NCBI GenBank assembly: GCA_016938615.1
Contig: JAFGUH010000132.1
Span: 1 to 48,995 of the forward strand
Direction: 5' to 3'
Length of the DNA stretch: 48,995 bases
DNA from: Halothiobacillaceae bacterium
Lineage (GTDB): Bacteria > Pseudomonadota > Gammaproteobacteria > Halothiobacillales > Halothiobacillaceae
Part shown: positions 24,193 through 32,183 of the stretch, piece by piece
How the letters are laid out: every line of letters starts with the position of its first letter
How positions within the stretch are numbered: the first letter of the stretch is position 1
Position numbers and translations under genes: made by a program
Notes under the pieces: model-generated
The model's database searches: none
The model's input: the letters and a program-made list of their open reading frames with translations, nothing else
Told to the model about the DNA's origin: nothing

Positions 24193-24717
24193 TCACTCCG
24201 GCTTGAGCTGCGGCTGGTCGAGATACCGCACGTCGCGCACCGAATACGGCAGCGGGTTGATGTACTCATAGCCCTGGTGCTGCAGGTAGGCGATCTCGGG
24301 GAAACCGGCCGGCACGACGGTGACAAACCCGTGCATGTCGTCGGGCTCGAAGCCCGCGGCGGTCAGCGCATTGTTGCACATGCGGAACTCCACGCCCGAA
24401 TCGGCCAGCTCGGCCATCTTGTCGACGATGCCCTGGTACTTCATGTAGTTCTCCTTGGCGAAGGCACGAAGCTCCGGGCCATGCGTCACGACAATCATGT
24501 CGCCCTTGAGCGGCTTGGCCGTGTTCTTGACGAACGAATACAGGATGTTGAGCTTGTTCGGGTCCTCGTAGTTGACGTCAAAGACTGCGTCGATCTCCGG
24601 GTACTCGTGCATGTCGGTCGTGGCCGTGCCATACGGGGAGAACTCCTCGGCCAGGGCCAGCGGGGTTGTCACCGCCACGGCGGTGGCCAGCGACAGGCTC
24701 GTGATCAGTTTTTTCAT
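24193..24717 (-). CDS. exported DsrE-like protein, second paralogue
   Basis: 174 aa. A classic Sec signal (MKKLITSLSLATAVAV up to ALA) precedes a DsrE-like fold: NILYSFVKNT, DMIVVTHGPELRAF, a helix (KYQGIVDKMAELADSG) and FRMCNNAL with the single conserved cysteine. It resembles 19411-19902 in layout, including the CNN motif and the end YxxINPLPYS versus WAVNPMY. A periplasmic sulfur-carrier role is inferred from the family. GGAGATGAG leads directly to the ATG. It ends convergent to the anti-sigma gene. Confidence 0.8.
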   Translation of the reverse strand: MKKLITSLSLATAVAVTTPLALAEEFSPYGTATTDMHEYPEIDAVFDVNYEDPNKLNILYSFVKNTAKPLKGDMIVVTHGPELRAFAKENYMKYQGIVDKMAELADSGVEFRMCNNALTAAGFEPDDMHGFVTVVPAGFPEIAYLQHQGYEYINPLPYSVRDVRYLDQPQLKPE

Positions 24718-24794
24718 GACTCATCTCCTTCGATTGGTGGTTCGGGCATCCGGCCCGCCTATCCGCCCGCCCGTCCCTGGGGGAGCTGTCCCGT

Positions 24795-24811
24795 TGCCCG
24801 CCAGGCGGGCA
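24795..24811 (-). terminator. hairpin after acetolactate synthase gene
   Basis: TGCCCGCC and GGCGGGCA form a nearly perfect palindrome just after the acetolactate synthase stop on the minus strand. There is no T run, so it is a possible weak or rho-assisted terminator. Confidence 0.35.
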
Positions 24812-24826
24812 TGACAAGACGACGGT

Positions 24827-26518
24827 TCATACCCGTCGGCTCTTCTCCTTGATCTCGTGGTTGAGGATGCGGTCGTTGTCGGCGTAGTCGACCGGCAGGT
24901 CTATCAAGTGCACGCCGCCGGCGTTGAGACATTCGCGCAGCAGGGGCGCGAGATCACCAGCGCGCTCGACGCGATGACCGGCCGCCCCGTAGCTCTGTGC
25001 GTGGACGACGAAATCGGGGTTGCCGTAGTCGAGGCCGAACCCTTCGAAGCCGAGGTGAGCCTGCTTCCACTTGATCATCCCGTAGCCGCCGTCACGCAGG
25101 ATCAGCACGACGAGATCGAGGCCTAGCCGGACGGCCGTCTCAATCTCCTGGGAATTCATCATGAAACCGCCGTCGCCACAGATGGCGACCACGTCCCGGT
25201 CGGGATGCACCAGCTTGGCGGCCATCGCCGAGGGCAGGCCCGCGCCCATCGTCGCGAGCGCGTTGTCCAGCAGCACCGTGTTTGCCATCCGCGCCTTGTA
25301 GTTGCGGGCAAACCAGATCTTGTAGATACCGTTGTCGAGCGCGACGATGCCGTCGTCGGCCATGACCGTGCGCACGTCCTCGACCAGGCGCTTGGGCCGA
25401 ACCGGCCAGTGGGGGTCGTCGCGGCCCTCGGCCAGGTCGGCCTCCAGGTGCTCGCGCACCGTCTCGAAGCGCGTGAAATCCCAGTGCGGTTGCGGCCGGA
25501 TGGCATCGGCCAGGCGCGTGACGCTGTCGGCCACGTCCCCGATCACGCCAAGCTGGGGGTGATAGACCGAATCGATCGTGGCCGTGACGTAATTGACGTG
25601 GATCACCTCGGCATTGCCGACGTGCCCGGCACCAACGTGCTGGCTCAGGCTCCGGCTCTCCGGGGTCATCTGCCCCATCAAAAACGGCGGCTTTTCCACC
25701 ACGTCGTGACCGACGTTGATGATCAGGTCCGCATGTTCGATCGCGCGATGGAGAAAGTCCTCGCCGGAGAGCGACGCGGTTCCCATGAATTGCGGATGGC
25801 GCTCGTCGACCACACCCTTGCCCATCTGGGTGGTGAAGAACGGAATGCCCAGCGCATCCACGAAACGCCGCAACGCCCGGCAGGTATGCCGCCGATTCGC
25901 CCCGGCGCCGATCATCAGCAGCGGTCGGGAGGCCGACTCGATCCGCTCGACGGCCGCCGCAATCGACCCATTCGCCGCGCAGGGGATCTCGAAGCGGCTG
26001 CGCTGGATCACCGACACATCGGTGTGTTCGCGGGCAATGTCCTCGGGGAGCTCGAGGTGTACCGCTCCCGGGCGCTCGTCCTCGGCCTGGCGGAAGGCCT
26101 CGCGCACCCGGGCGGGCACGTTGTTGGCGCTGCTGATCTGGTGGGCGAACTTGGTCAGCGGGCGCATGCTGCCGACCACGTCGACCACCTGGAACTGGCC
26201 CTGCTTGCTGGCCTTGATCGGCTTCTGGCCGGTAATCATCAGCATCGGCATCGCGCCAAGTTGCGCGTAGGCCGCGGCGTTGACGAGATTGAGCGCCCCG
26301 GGGCCGAGGGTGGCCAGACTTACCCCCGTCCGGCCAGTCAGCCGCCCGTAGGTCGCGGCCATGAAGCCGGCGGCCTGCTCGTGTCGGGTGAGGATCAGTC
26401 TTATGGAGGACTGTCGCAGCGACTCGAGAAAATCGAGATTCTCCTCGCCGGGCACCCCGAAGATGTACTCGACACCCTCGGCTTCCAGGGCCTGCACGAA
26501 CAGATCGGAAGCCTTCAT
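24827..26518 (-). CDS. alsS: acetolactate synthase, catabolic AlsS type
   Basis: 563-aa thiamine-diphosphate enzyme joining two pyruvates to acetolactate. The activating Glu is in RHEQAAGFMA near residue 48. The FAD-like central domain is followed by the ThDP motif GDGGFMMNSQEIETA and DGGYGMIKWKQ, a pattern typical of catabolic AlsS (FAD-independent). No regulatory IlvN-like subunit or ALDC gene is adjacent. The ATG overlaps the GH100 stop (ATGA), so it ends a tightly coupled operon with FMN glutamate-synthase-like and GH100 genes. Confidence 0.87.
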   Translation of the reverse strand: MKASDLFVQALEAEGVEYIFGVPGEENLDFLESLRQSSIRLILTRHEQAAGFMAATYGRLTGRTGVSLATLGPGALNLVNAAAYAQLGAMPMLMITGQKPIKASKQGQFQVVDVVGSMRPLTKFAHQISSANNVPARVREAFRQAEDERPGAVHLELPEDIAREHTDVSVIQRSRFEIPCAANGSIAAAVERIESASRPLLMIGAGANRRHTCRALRRFVDALGIPFFTTQMGKGVVDERHPQFMGTASLSGEDFLHRAIEHADLIINVGHDVVEKPPFLMGQMTPESRSLSQHVGAGHVGNAEVIHVNYVTATIDSVYHPQLGVIGDVADSVTRLADAIRPQPHWDFTRFETVREHLEADLAEGRDDPHWPVRPKRLVEDVRTVMADDGIVALDNGIYKIWFARNYKARMANTVLLDNALATMGAGLPSAMAAKLVHPDRDVVAICGDGGFMMNSQEIETAVRLGLDLVVLILRDGGYGMIKWKQAHLGFEGFGLDYGNPDFVVHAQSYGAAGHRVERAGDLAPLLRECLNAGGVHLIDLPVDYADNDRILNHEIKEKSRRV

Positions 26519-27996
26519 GATTGGACCTCCCCACGAGTGTCGGCGGGCTCACCGGCCCCGGCCAACACGCCGGCATCACAGGACGCCGGTCGGCTCGGCT
26601 CGCCGAAGGTCAGCATGTCGATCTTGTCGGGGGCATCCAGCAGGCAGCGGGCGGCCAGTGGCCCGGCGATGCTCCAGGTCTGGTTCAGGCGGGCCTGCTT
26701 ACCGAGTATTCGCCCGCGCCGACCGTCGTAGTATTCCGGCCACTGATCGGCGGCGAGACGTTCCTCGACCGCGTCGAGCACCTCGACGGCGAATGCCCGT
26801 CGACCCACGCGCAGGCAGGCGGCCGTGAACTGCCAGAGCAGGAACGGCCAGTTGCCGCCGTTGTGGTAGGACCAGGGCGCGTTCTTGGGATCGCTGCCGG
26901 TCATCAGCGACCAGTCGCGCCCCTCGAGCGCCGGGAACACCAGCTTGAGCGGTGTCTCGCCGATCAGGTCGTCACGGCGGTCCTCGAAGAGCTGGATGAT
27001 CGCCTCGGCCTGCGAGGCATCGGCCACGCCCCCCAGGATCGCCAGCAGGTTGCCCTGCGAGAAGAAGCGCACGTCCAGGCGAGCGGGGCCGAGGTTGCCG
27101 GCGAAGTAGCCGCCGTCGCGCGGCATCCACTCGAACAACCAGGTCGGGATTGTTTCGGGATAGATATTGAACTGGTTGGCAGCGTTCTCGCCGAGCTCCT
27201 CGACCTCGTAGCGGTAGATCCGGTTGAGGCCGGCCATGTCCAACCAATAATAGGTGCGCAGGTGATGGGCGAGATGCGCCTCGCGTTCACGCACCGCCCG
27301 GCGTAGCGGATCGTCCGCCGGGGCATCAAGCAGGCCGTCGGCCGATCGCAGCGCGATGTGAAACAGCACCTGGATATCGAGCGGATGGCCGTAGACCCCG
27401 AGCCGGCGGTCAATCATGAACGAGCCGTCGGGGACCAGCAGGGTCGGCAGCATTTCGTGGCGCGGCGGCAGGCACAGATCCAGGATCAGGCGGATACCGC
27501 GCTGCGTGGCCTCGCTCTTGGCCAGCGACTCGTCGCCGCTGGCGCGGGTATAGGCATGCAGCAGGTACAACCACCAGAAGCCGGAATCGATCGGCGTGAC
27601 CCGCGCGATCGCCAGCTCGCCGAAATCGGCCTCGACCCGCTCCTCGTCCCCCTCGCCGCTGACCTTGAAGCTCGCCGGCATCATCCCCTGCCCCGGTCGG
27701 AAACAGTCCATGTGTCGCTCGGCGCTCTGCAGGTCGAGCGTGACGGTGAGGAAATGGCGCACGATCTCGAAATCGCCGCGCAGCAGGTAGGCGACAGCGG
27801 AGACGAAGAAATCGCGCGTGAAGACCTGGTCGTAGTTCTGTGCCGAGGCCGCCCTATCCATCGAGGCGACCGTCCCGACCGGCTTGCCGCCGAAATACAC
27901 GACGGATTCTTCCAGTCGCCGCCAGGCCTCGGCCTCGCCCGCCGACATGGTCGGTCGCCCCTGGGTCAGGCGAGCAAGCCACTCGGGCCGGTTCAT
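26515..27996 (-). CDS. GH100 neutral/alkaline invertase
   Basis: 493 aa. An (alpha/alpha)6-barrel hydrolase that splits sucrose into glucose and fructose, found in plants, cyanobacteria and some proteobacteria. Landmarks are FTRDFFVSAVAYLL, RVTPIDSGFWWLYLLHAYT (the Asp in DSGxWW is the catalytic acid in characterised members), LDIQVLFHIALRS, PWSYHNGGNWPFLLW and WPEYYDG (nucleophile region). No signal peptide, so cytoplasmic. The ATG overlaps the upstream stop and its own stop overlaps alsS. Longer upstream frame is rejected because it lies in the preceding gene. Sucrose turnover suits osmolyte metabolism, which is inference. Confidence 0.86.
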   Translation of the reverse strand: MNRPEWLARLTQGRPTMSAGEAEAWRRLEESVVYFGGKPVGTVASMDRAASAQNYDQVFTRDFFVSAVAYLLRGDFEIVRHFLTVTLDLQSAERHMDCFRPGQGMMPASFKVSGEGDEERVEADFGELAIARVTPIDSGFWWLYLLHAYTRASGDESLAKSEATQRGIRLILDLCLPPRHEMLPTLLVPDGSFMIDRRLGVYGHPLDIQVLFHIALRSADGLLDAPADDPLRRAVREREAHLAHHLRTYYWLDMAGLNRIYRYEVEELGENAANQFNIYPETIPTWLFEWMPRDGGYFAGNLGPARLDVRFFSQGNLLAILGGVADASQAEAIIQLFEDRRDDLIGETPLKLVFPALEGRDWSLMTGSDPKNAPWSYHNGGNWPFLLWQFTAACLRVGRRAFAVEVLDAVEERLAADQWPEYYDGRRGRILGKQARLNQTWSIAGPLAARCLLDAPDKIDMLTFGEPSRPASCDAGVLAGAGEPADTRGEVQS

Positions 27997-29663
27997 GCTG
28001 CCCCCTCCTCGACCCGAGTGATCGTGTCGCGGTTCTCCACGGGCCGGCATTCCTCGTGGATGCGGGTCAGGCAGGCGCGAGGCTGGAAGGTCTTGGCACT
28101 GGCCTCGTCCATCAGAAGCTGCCATTCCCCTGCCGGCGGCTCGCCCAGCAAATCACCCGTACGCAGGTAAGGGAAGATCTCGTCATAACGTCGGACAGCC
28201 TCGGGGCCGAGCCGGCGATAGATATGGGTGCGATTGAGATCCCAGGGGTGGCGCACGCCGGCCGAGGAGAGTAGCTCGGCGGTCGCGTGCACGGTGGCAC
28301 GATGGAACTGCTCGACGCGATCGGCCTTGTCCGGCACGACCAGGCCGCGGTAGAGCTTCGGGTCCTGGGTCGCGACACCGGTCGGGCAGCGGTTGGAATT
28401 GCAGGTCAGCGACTGCACGCAACCCAGCGCCAGCATCATGCCGCGGGCGCTGTTGCAGATGTCCGCGCCCAACGCGAGGTTCTTGACCAGGTGAAAGCCG
28501 GTGAGGATCTTGCCGGAGGCGATCACCCGGACGTGTTCGCGCACGCCAAAGCCGGTGAGGCAGTCATCGACGAAGGCGACCGCCTCGCGCAGGGGCATGC
28601 CGACCGAATTGCTGTACTCCATCGGCGCGGCGCCGGTGCCCCCTTCGCCACCATCGACGGTGATGAAGTCGGGATAGCTGTCCCGTTCGACCATGGCCTT
28701 GCAGATGGCGACGAACTCGCTCTTGCGGCCCACCGCGAGCTTGAAGCCCACCGGCTTGCCATTTGAGAGCTCACGCAGCCGGTCGATGAAATCGATCAGT
28801 CCCAACGGACCGTCGAAAGCCGTGTGCGTCGGCGGCGAGTTGACCTGCACCCCGACCGGCACGTCGCGGATCGCGGCGATCTCCGGGGTGTTCTTGTCCG
28901 CCGGGAGGATGCCGCCATGACCGGGCTTGGCTCCCTGCGAGAGCTTGATCTCGATCATCTTCACGTTCGGAAGATTGGCCTTCTCGCGGAAGGTGTCCGG
29001 GCAGAAGTCGCCGCCATCGTTGCGACAACCGAAGTAGCCGGTGCCGACCTGCCAGACGATGTCGCCACCCCCCTCGAGGTGATAGGGACTCAGGCCGCCC
29101 TCGCCGGTGTTGTGATAGAAGCCGCCCTGCCGCGCGCCGCGGTTGAGCGCGAGGATCGCGTTCTGGCTCAGCGCCCCGAAACTCATCGCCGAGATATTGA
29201 GCACGCTGGCCGAATACGGCTGACGGCAGGCCGGCCCGCCCACCTGCACCCGCAGGTCGGTGTCGATGTCCTCGACCCGCAGGGCCGCGAGCGACTGCCC
29301 GATCCATTCGTAGCCCGGCCGGTAGGTATCCACCCGCGTGCCGAACGGGACGGTTTCGCTTTCCCGCTTGGCGCGCTGGTAGACGATCGAGCGGAACATG
29401 CGATTGATCGGCGCGCCGTCCGTGTCCGACTCCAGCAGGTACTGGCGGATGAAGGGGCGCAAGCCTTCCGCGACCCACCGGGCACGCGAGACCAGCGGGT
29501 AGTTCCGACGCAGGGAATGGTGCGTCTGGAGCATGTCGTACAAGCCGACCGCGACGAGCGGGGCGACCAGCAACAGCGCCCACCACGCCGGCGGCCAGGC
29601 CAGCCCCAGGGCCACGACCGCCCCGATGGCGATCGCGGCGGCCAGGAGAAAGGCGCGTCTCAT
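27993..29663 (-). CDS. FMN-binding glutamate synthase-like membrane protein
   Basis: 556 aa. An N-terminal hydrophobic stretch (about residues 3-45, probably two helices) anchors a GltB central-domain-like TIM barrel. SAMSFGALSQNAILALN, NTGEGGLSPYH, KPGHGGILP, DGGEGGTGAAP and the 3Fe-4S cysteines CVQSLTCNSNRCPTGV match glutamate synthase. The amidotransferase domain is absent, so ammonia or another donor would be needed and the real substrate is unknown. It overlaps DUF6789 upstream and GH100 downstream by a few bases each. Confidence 0.88.
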   Translation of the reverse strand: MRRAFLLAAAIAIGAVVALGLAWPPAWWALLLVAPLVAVGLYDMLQTHHSLRRNYPLVSRARWVAEGLRPFIRQYLLESDTDGAPINRMFRSIVYQRAKRESETVPFGTRVDTYRPGYEWIGQSLAALRVEDIDTDLRVQVGGPACRQPYSASVLNISAMSFGALSQNAILALNRGARQGGFYHNTGEGGLSPYHLEGGGDIVWQVGTGYFGCRNDGGDFCPDTFREKANLPNVKMIEIKLSQGAKPGHGGILPADKNTPEIAAIRDVPVGVQVNSPPTHTAFDGPLGLIDFIDRLRELSNGKPVGFKLAVGRKSEFVAICKAMVERDSYPDFITVDGGEGGTGAAPMEYSNSVGMPLREAVAFVDDCLTGFGVREHVRVIASGKILTGFHLVKNLALGADICNSARGMMLALGCVQSLTCNSNRCPTGVATQDPKLYRGLVVPDKADRVEQFHRATVHATAELLSSAGVRHPWDLNRTHIYRRLGPEAVRRYDEIFPYLRTGDLLGEPPAGEWQLLMDEASAKTFQPRACLTRIHEECRPVENRDTITRVEEGAA

Positions 29664-30103
29664 GCCAGCGCCTCCTGAGCACGTCCGTTGGGAAACGAGC
29701 GGTATGCCAGTCCCAGCACCAGGCCGAAGATGACGTGCAGCATGAAGGTCGCGACCGGGGCCATCGGGCCGATGCCCATGCCGAACAGGCCGGCACCCGC
29801 CATGGGCATGACGACGATCATCATGACAAGCCAGCCGGCCACACCAAGAAGCACGCCGCGCAGCGCATGACCACCGAACGGCAAGCGCCGGAACACCAGG
29901 GCATAGGCCAGACCGTAGCCAACGACGCCGATGAGGAAGTGGGCGGCCCAGCCCATGGCCGGCCCGGCGTTCATCTGGGCGGCCAGCATCTGGATCACGT
30001 TAAGCTCCGGCATCACGCCCATCAGGGACTTGGCCACCATCAGCACCGAAAGCACAATCGTGGCCAGCAGGGCCGCGGCAAGGGAGGAGAGTATCGGTTT
30101 CAT
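29660..30103 (-). CDS. DUF6789 family membrane protein
   Basis: 147 aa with about four hydrophobic helices. The pattern KSLMGVMPELNVIQMLA and MPMAGAGLFGMGIG (Met-rich) matches DUF6789 proteins. Function unknown. The ATG at 30103 has AAAGGAG eight bases upstream; a longer frame to 30193 is rejected. The candidate sigma promoter at 30175-30206 lies about 70 bases upstream. It overlaps the glutamate-synthase-like gene (ATGA). Confidence 0.78.
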   Translation of the reverse strand: MKPILSSLAAALLATIVLSVLMVAKSLMGVMPELNVIQMLAAQMNAGPAMGWAAHFLIGVVGYGLAYALVFRRLPFGGHALRGVLLGVAGWLVMMIVVMPMAGAGLFGMGIGPMAPVATFMLHVIFGLVLGLAYRSFPNGRAQEALA

Positions 30104-30174
30104 GTCATGACTCCTTTCAATGAAGTGGAGACCGGATCGATTCATGAACGAGCCGGTCGGGGATTCACCCTTCT

Positions 30175-30206
30175 GTCGTAGGCGGCGGTGCATTCCTTAC
30201 ACCGCC
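30175..30206 (-). promoter_or_regulatory. candidate ECF-sigma promoter, DUF6789 operon
   Basis: On the minus strand GGCGGTGTAAGGAA is identical to the element before the DsrE-like gene, with CGAC again 14 bases after TGTAAGGAA. The first half also forms a GGCGGTG/CACCGCC hairpin, so it could instead act as a terminator for DUF302; no T run follows. Confidence 0.45.
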
Positions 30207-30214
30207 GTCAGCAG

Positions 30215-30706
30215 TCAATCCCGGCCTGCCGCCGTCCGAGCAAGTCCGTCGAGCACCTTGCCGACCTTTTCCTGGACCGGCTTGGCACAGTCACCCAGCC
30301 CGTGACGCCCGGCGAGGTAGTCGGCGGTGTTGTAGGCCACATGGACCTCGCCGCCCTCGTTCCAGATCAGCATCTTCATGGGCAGGTCGATCGCCACGCT
30401 GCGCTGGCACTGCATCAGCCGGGTGCCGCCGGCAGGGTTGCCGAAGATCACCAGCCGGGTGGGCGCAAGCTCGAGGTCGACGGACCGGGCGCCCTTGGCG
30501 TGGTCGACCTGGGCCATGATCGTGAAGCCCTTCTCCTCGAGCGCGGCGACCAGGCGCTGCTCAGTCTCGGCGACGTCGTACTTGCTCGTCACGACGTTGA
30601 TGCCCTCCACCGACCAGGCGGTGGCGGGAAAGACGGCGGCAGCCAACAGGACCAGTAGCGTCCGGGCCAGGCGCTGGGGTTGGGCTATCAGATTGAAACG
30701 GTTCAT
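30215..30706 (-). CDS. exported DUF302 protein
   Basis: 163 aa. A signal peptide (about 1-33, ending ATAWS) is followed by the DUF302 fold: KYDVAETEQRLVAALEEKGFTIMAQVDHAKGA, PTRLVIFGNPAGGTRLMQ, DLPMKMLIW and VHVAYN. The family is widespread, often beside sulfur or redox genes, with no agreed function. Two cysteines (MQCQRS; GDCAKP) occur. AAAGGAG lies eight bases before the ATG. It follows the AhpD-like gene by 44 bases. Confidence 0.84.
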   Translation of the reverse strand: MNRFNLIAQPQRLARTLLVLLAAAVFPATAWSVEGINVVTSKYDVAETEQRLVAALEEKGFTIMAQVDHAKGARSVDLELAPTRLVIFGNPAGGTRLMQCQRSVAIDLPMKMLIWNEGGEVHVAYNTADYLAGRHGLGDCAKPVQEKVGKVLDGLARTAAGRD

Positions 30707-30750
30707 GGCATGACTCCTTTCTCGGTTTGCATTCGATGGGACAAGGCGGC

Positions 30751-31314
30751 TTAGCTCGCCGGCGGTGTCCACTCGTTGGCTTTCATCGGGGCATCGACCG
30801 GCGTGCCGGCGACGTGGTTGGTGAAGTTGCTCAGTGTCTTTTGGGCGACACCCACCAGCACGTCGAGAAGCTGGCTGGGCGTGAACCCCGCATCGAAGAA
30901 ACGCTGCTGGGTTTCCTCGCTCGGCCAGCCGCGGCGATCGACCATCTCACGCGTCAGGACCCGCAGGGCTTCGAGCTTGGGATCGCTGATCGGCTGGTCA
31001 TTGCGGATCGCCTCGACCACGCCCGAATCGACGCCCATCATCCCGGCCGTGGTCGAGTGGGCCGCCATGCAGTACTGGCATTCGTGGTAGCGGCTGACCG
31101 TCAGCAGCACGATGTGCTGTTCGGTGGCGTCCAGGCTGGTCTTGGTCTGAAAGATGTCGGAAAGTGCGAGATAGGCCTCGGCCAGCGCCGGCGACGAGGC
31201 CATGATCCCGATCAGGTTGGGCAGGAAACCGAAGGCGGCCGTGGCCTGTTCAATGGCCGGGCCGGCTTGGTCGGGGGCCGTCTCAGCGGTATGAACGGGG
31301 AAGCGCTCGGTCAT
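30751..31314 (-). CDS. carboxymuconolactone decarboxylase/AhpD-like protein
   Basis: 187 aa. The AhpD-type active site is clear: CQYCMAAH (C-x2-C-x3-H), preceded by LTVSRYHE. This arrangement gives alkylhydroperoxidase or thiol peroxidase activity in AhpD relatives. It starts with AAGGAG before the ATG and is divergent from the TetR gene; two palindromic operators lie between them. It is the first gene of the unit continuing with DUF302. Confidence 0.85.
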   Translation of the reverse strand: MTERFPVHTAETAPDQAGPAIEQATAAFGFLPNLIGIMASSPALAEAYLALSDIFQTKTSLDATEQHIVLLTVSRYHECQYCMAAHSTTAGMMGVDSGVVEAIRNDQPISDPKLEALRVLTREMVDRRGWPSEETQQRFFDAGFTPSQLLDVLVGVAQKTLSNFTNHVAGTPVDAPMKANEWTPPAS

Positions 31315-31339
31315 GTAATGACTCCTTGGTTGCTATAAT

Positions 31340-31353
31340 TGAACAGACGTTCA
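31340..31353. promoter_or_regulatory. TetR-type operator O1
   Basis: TGAACAGACGTTCA is a palindrome with arms TGAAC/GTTCA. It overlaps a TATAAT at 31335-31340 (plus strand) and lies 26 bases before the AhpD-like start. With O2 it forms a pair in the divergent region. Confidence 0.6.
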
Positions 31354-31378
31354 TGTCACCATGGAACCTATACCACTA

Positions 31379-31392
31379 TGAACGGTCGTTCA
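31379..31392. promoter_or_regulatory. TetR-type operator O2
   Basis: TGAACGGTCGTTCA has 6-bp arms TGAACG/CGTTCA around a 2-base centre, sharing TGAAC/GTTCA with O1, whose centre is 39 bases away. It lies 47 bases before the TetR start, so the regulator probably controls itself as well as the AhpD-like gene. Confidence 0.62.
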
Positions 31393-31438
31393 AATAAAGA
31401 ATTCATGACACCCGACGGCGAAGGCTGATACCCCCCCC

Positions 31439-32035
31439 ATGCCCAGAAAACCTTCTTTCGAACGCGACGAGGTCCTCGAGCAGGCCATGGACCTCTTCTG
31501 GTCCCGCGGCTACAACCGCACCTCGATGCGCGACCTGAAAGACGCCACCCGGCTGAACCCGGGCAGCCTGTATGCCGCCTTCGAGAACAAGCAAGGCGTC
31601 TTTACGGAATCACTGGGGCTTTACAGCCGGGGATTGCGCCGGGAGGTCGAGTCACTGCTCGGCGGCAACGACGCGCCGCTCGATCGCATCCGTCGCTTCT
31701 TCGACAATCTCGTCGAGGGCAGCCACCAGGACAAGGAATCCCGCGGCTGCCTGCTGGTCAACACCCTGATCGAGGCCCCCGCGGACGAGCCCGAGATTCG
31801 AGCCCAGGCCGGCGAGGCCTTGCAGTACGTCGAGCGACGTTTCGAGACCCTGATCGCCGAGGGGCAGCGCGATGGCAGCATCCAGAGCCAGCGGCCGGCA
31901 GCCACGCTGGCCCGAACCCTGATGACCGGGATCTTCGGCATGCGCGTCTACAGCCGCATGCCCGATGGGCTCGACCATATCCGCGAAATCGTGAACACCC
32001 TGATCGACGGCACCCTCGCCCCGAGAACGAACTAA
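31439..32035 (+). CDS. TetR/AcrR-family transcriptional regulator
   Basis: 198 aa. An N-terminal DNA-binding domain, with ERDEVLEQAMDLFWSRGYNRTSMRDL and LNPGSLYAAFENKQGVF, is followed by a C-terminal ligand domain with the RGCLLVNTLIE segment containing a Cys seen in redox- or electrophile-sensing members. It probably represses the divergent AhpD-like gene through O1 and O2. The ribosome site is weak. A stem-loop follows directly. Confidence 0.9.
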   Translation: MPRKPSFERDEVLEQAMDLFWSRGYNRTSMRDLKDATRLNPGSLYAAFENKQGVFTESLGLYSRGLRREVESLLGGNDAPLDRIRRFFDNLVEGSHQDKESRGCLLVNTLIEAPADEPEIRAQAGEALQYVERRFETLIAEGQRDGSIQSQRPAATLARTLMTGIFGMRVYSRMPDGLDHIREIVNTLIDGTLAPRTN

Positions 32036-32061
32036 GGCCGACCGCGCTCATACGGTCGGCC
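32036..32061 (+). terminator. hairpin after the tetR gene
   Basis: GGCCGACCG (32036-32044) pairs with CGGTCGGCC (32053-32061), 9 bp with an 8-base loop, immediately after the TAA. No T run follows, so it is a probable terminator or transcript-stabilising hairpin. Confidence 0.55.
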
Positions 32062-32183
32062 TGAATCGTCGCCAGGCCAGGACACCCGTCTGGGTTGTCC
32101 CCCCCCGACCCACGAACGGGGACCCGGGAAGGTCTGCACGAAGTAACGGCGACCCACCTCGAACCGGCGCATGAAACGAAATC

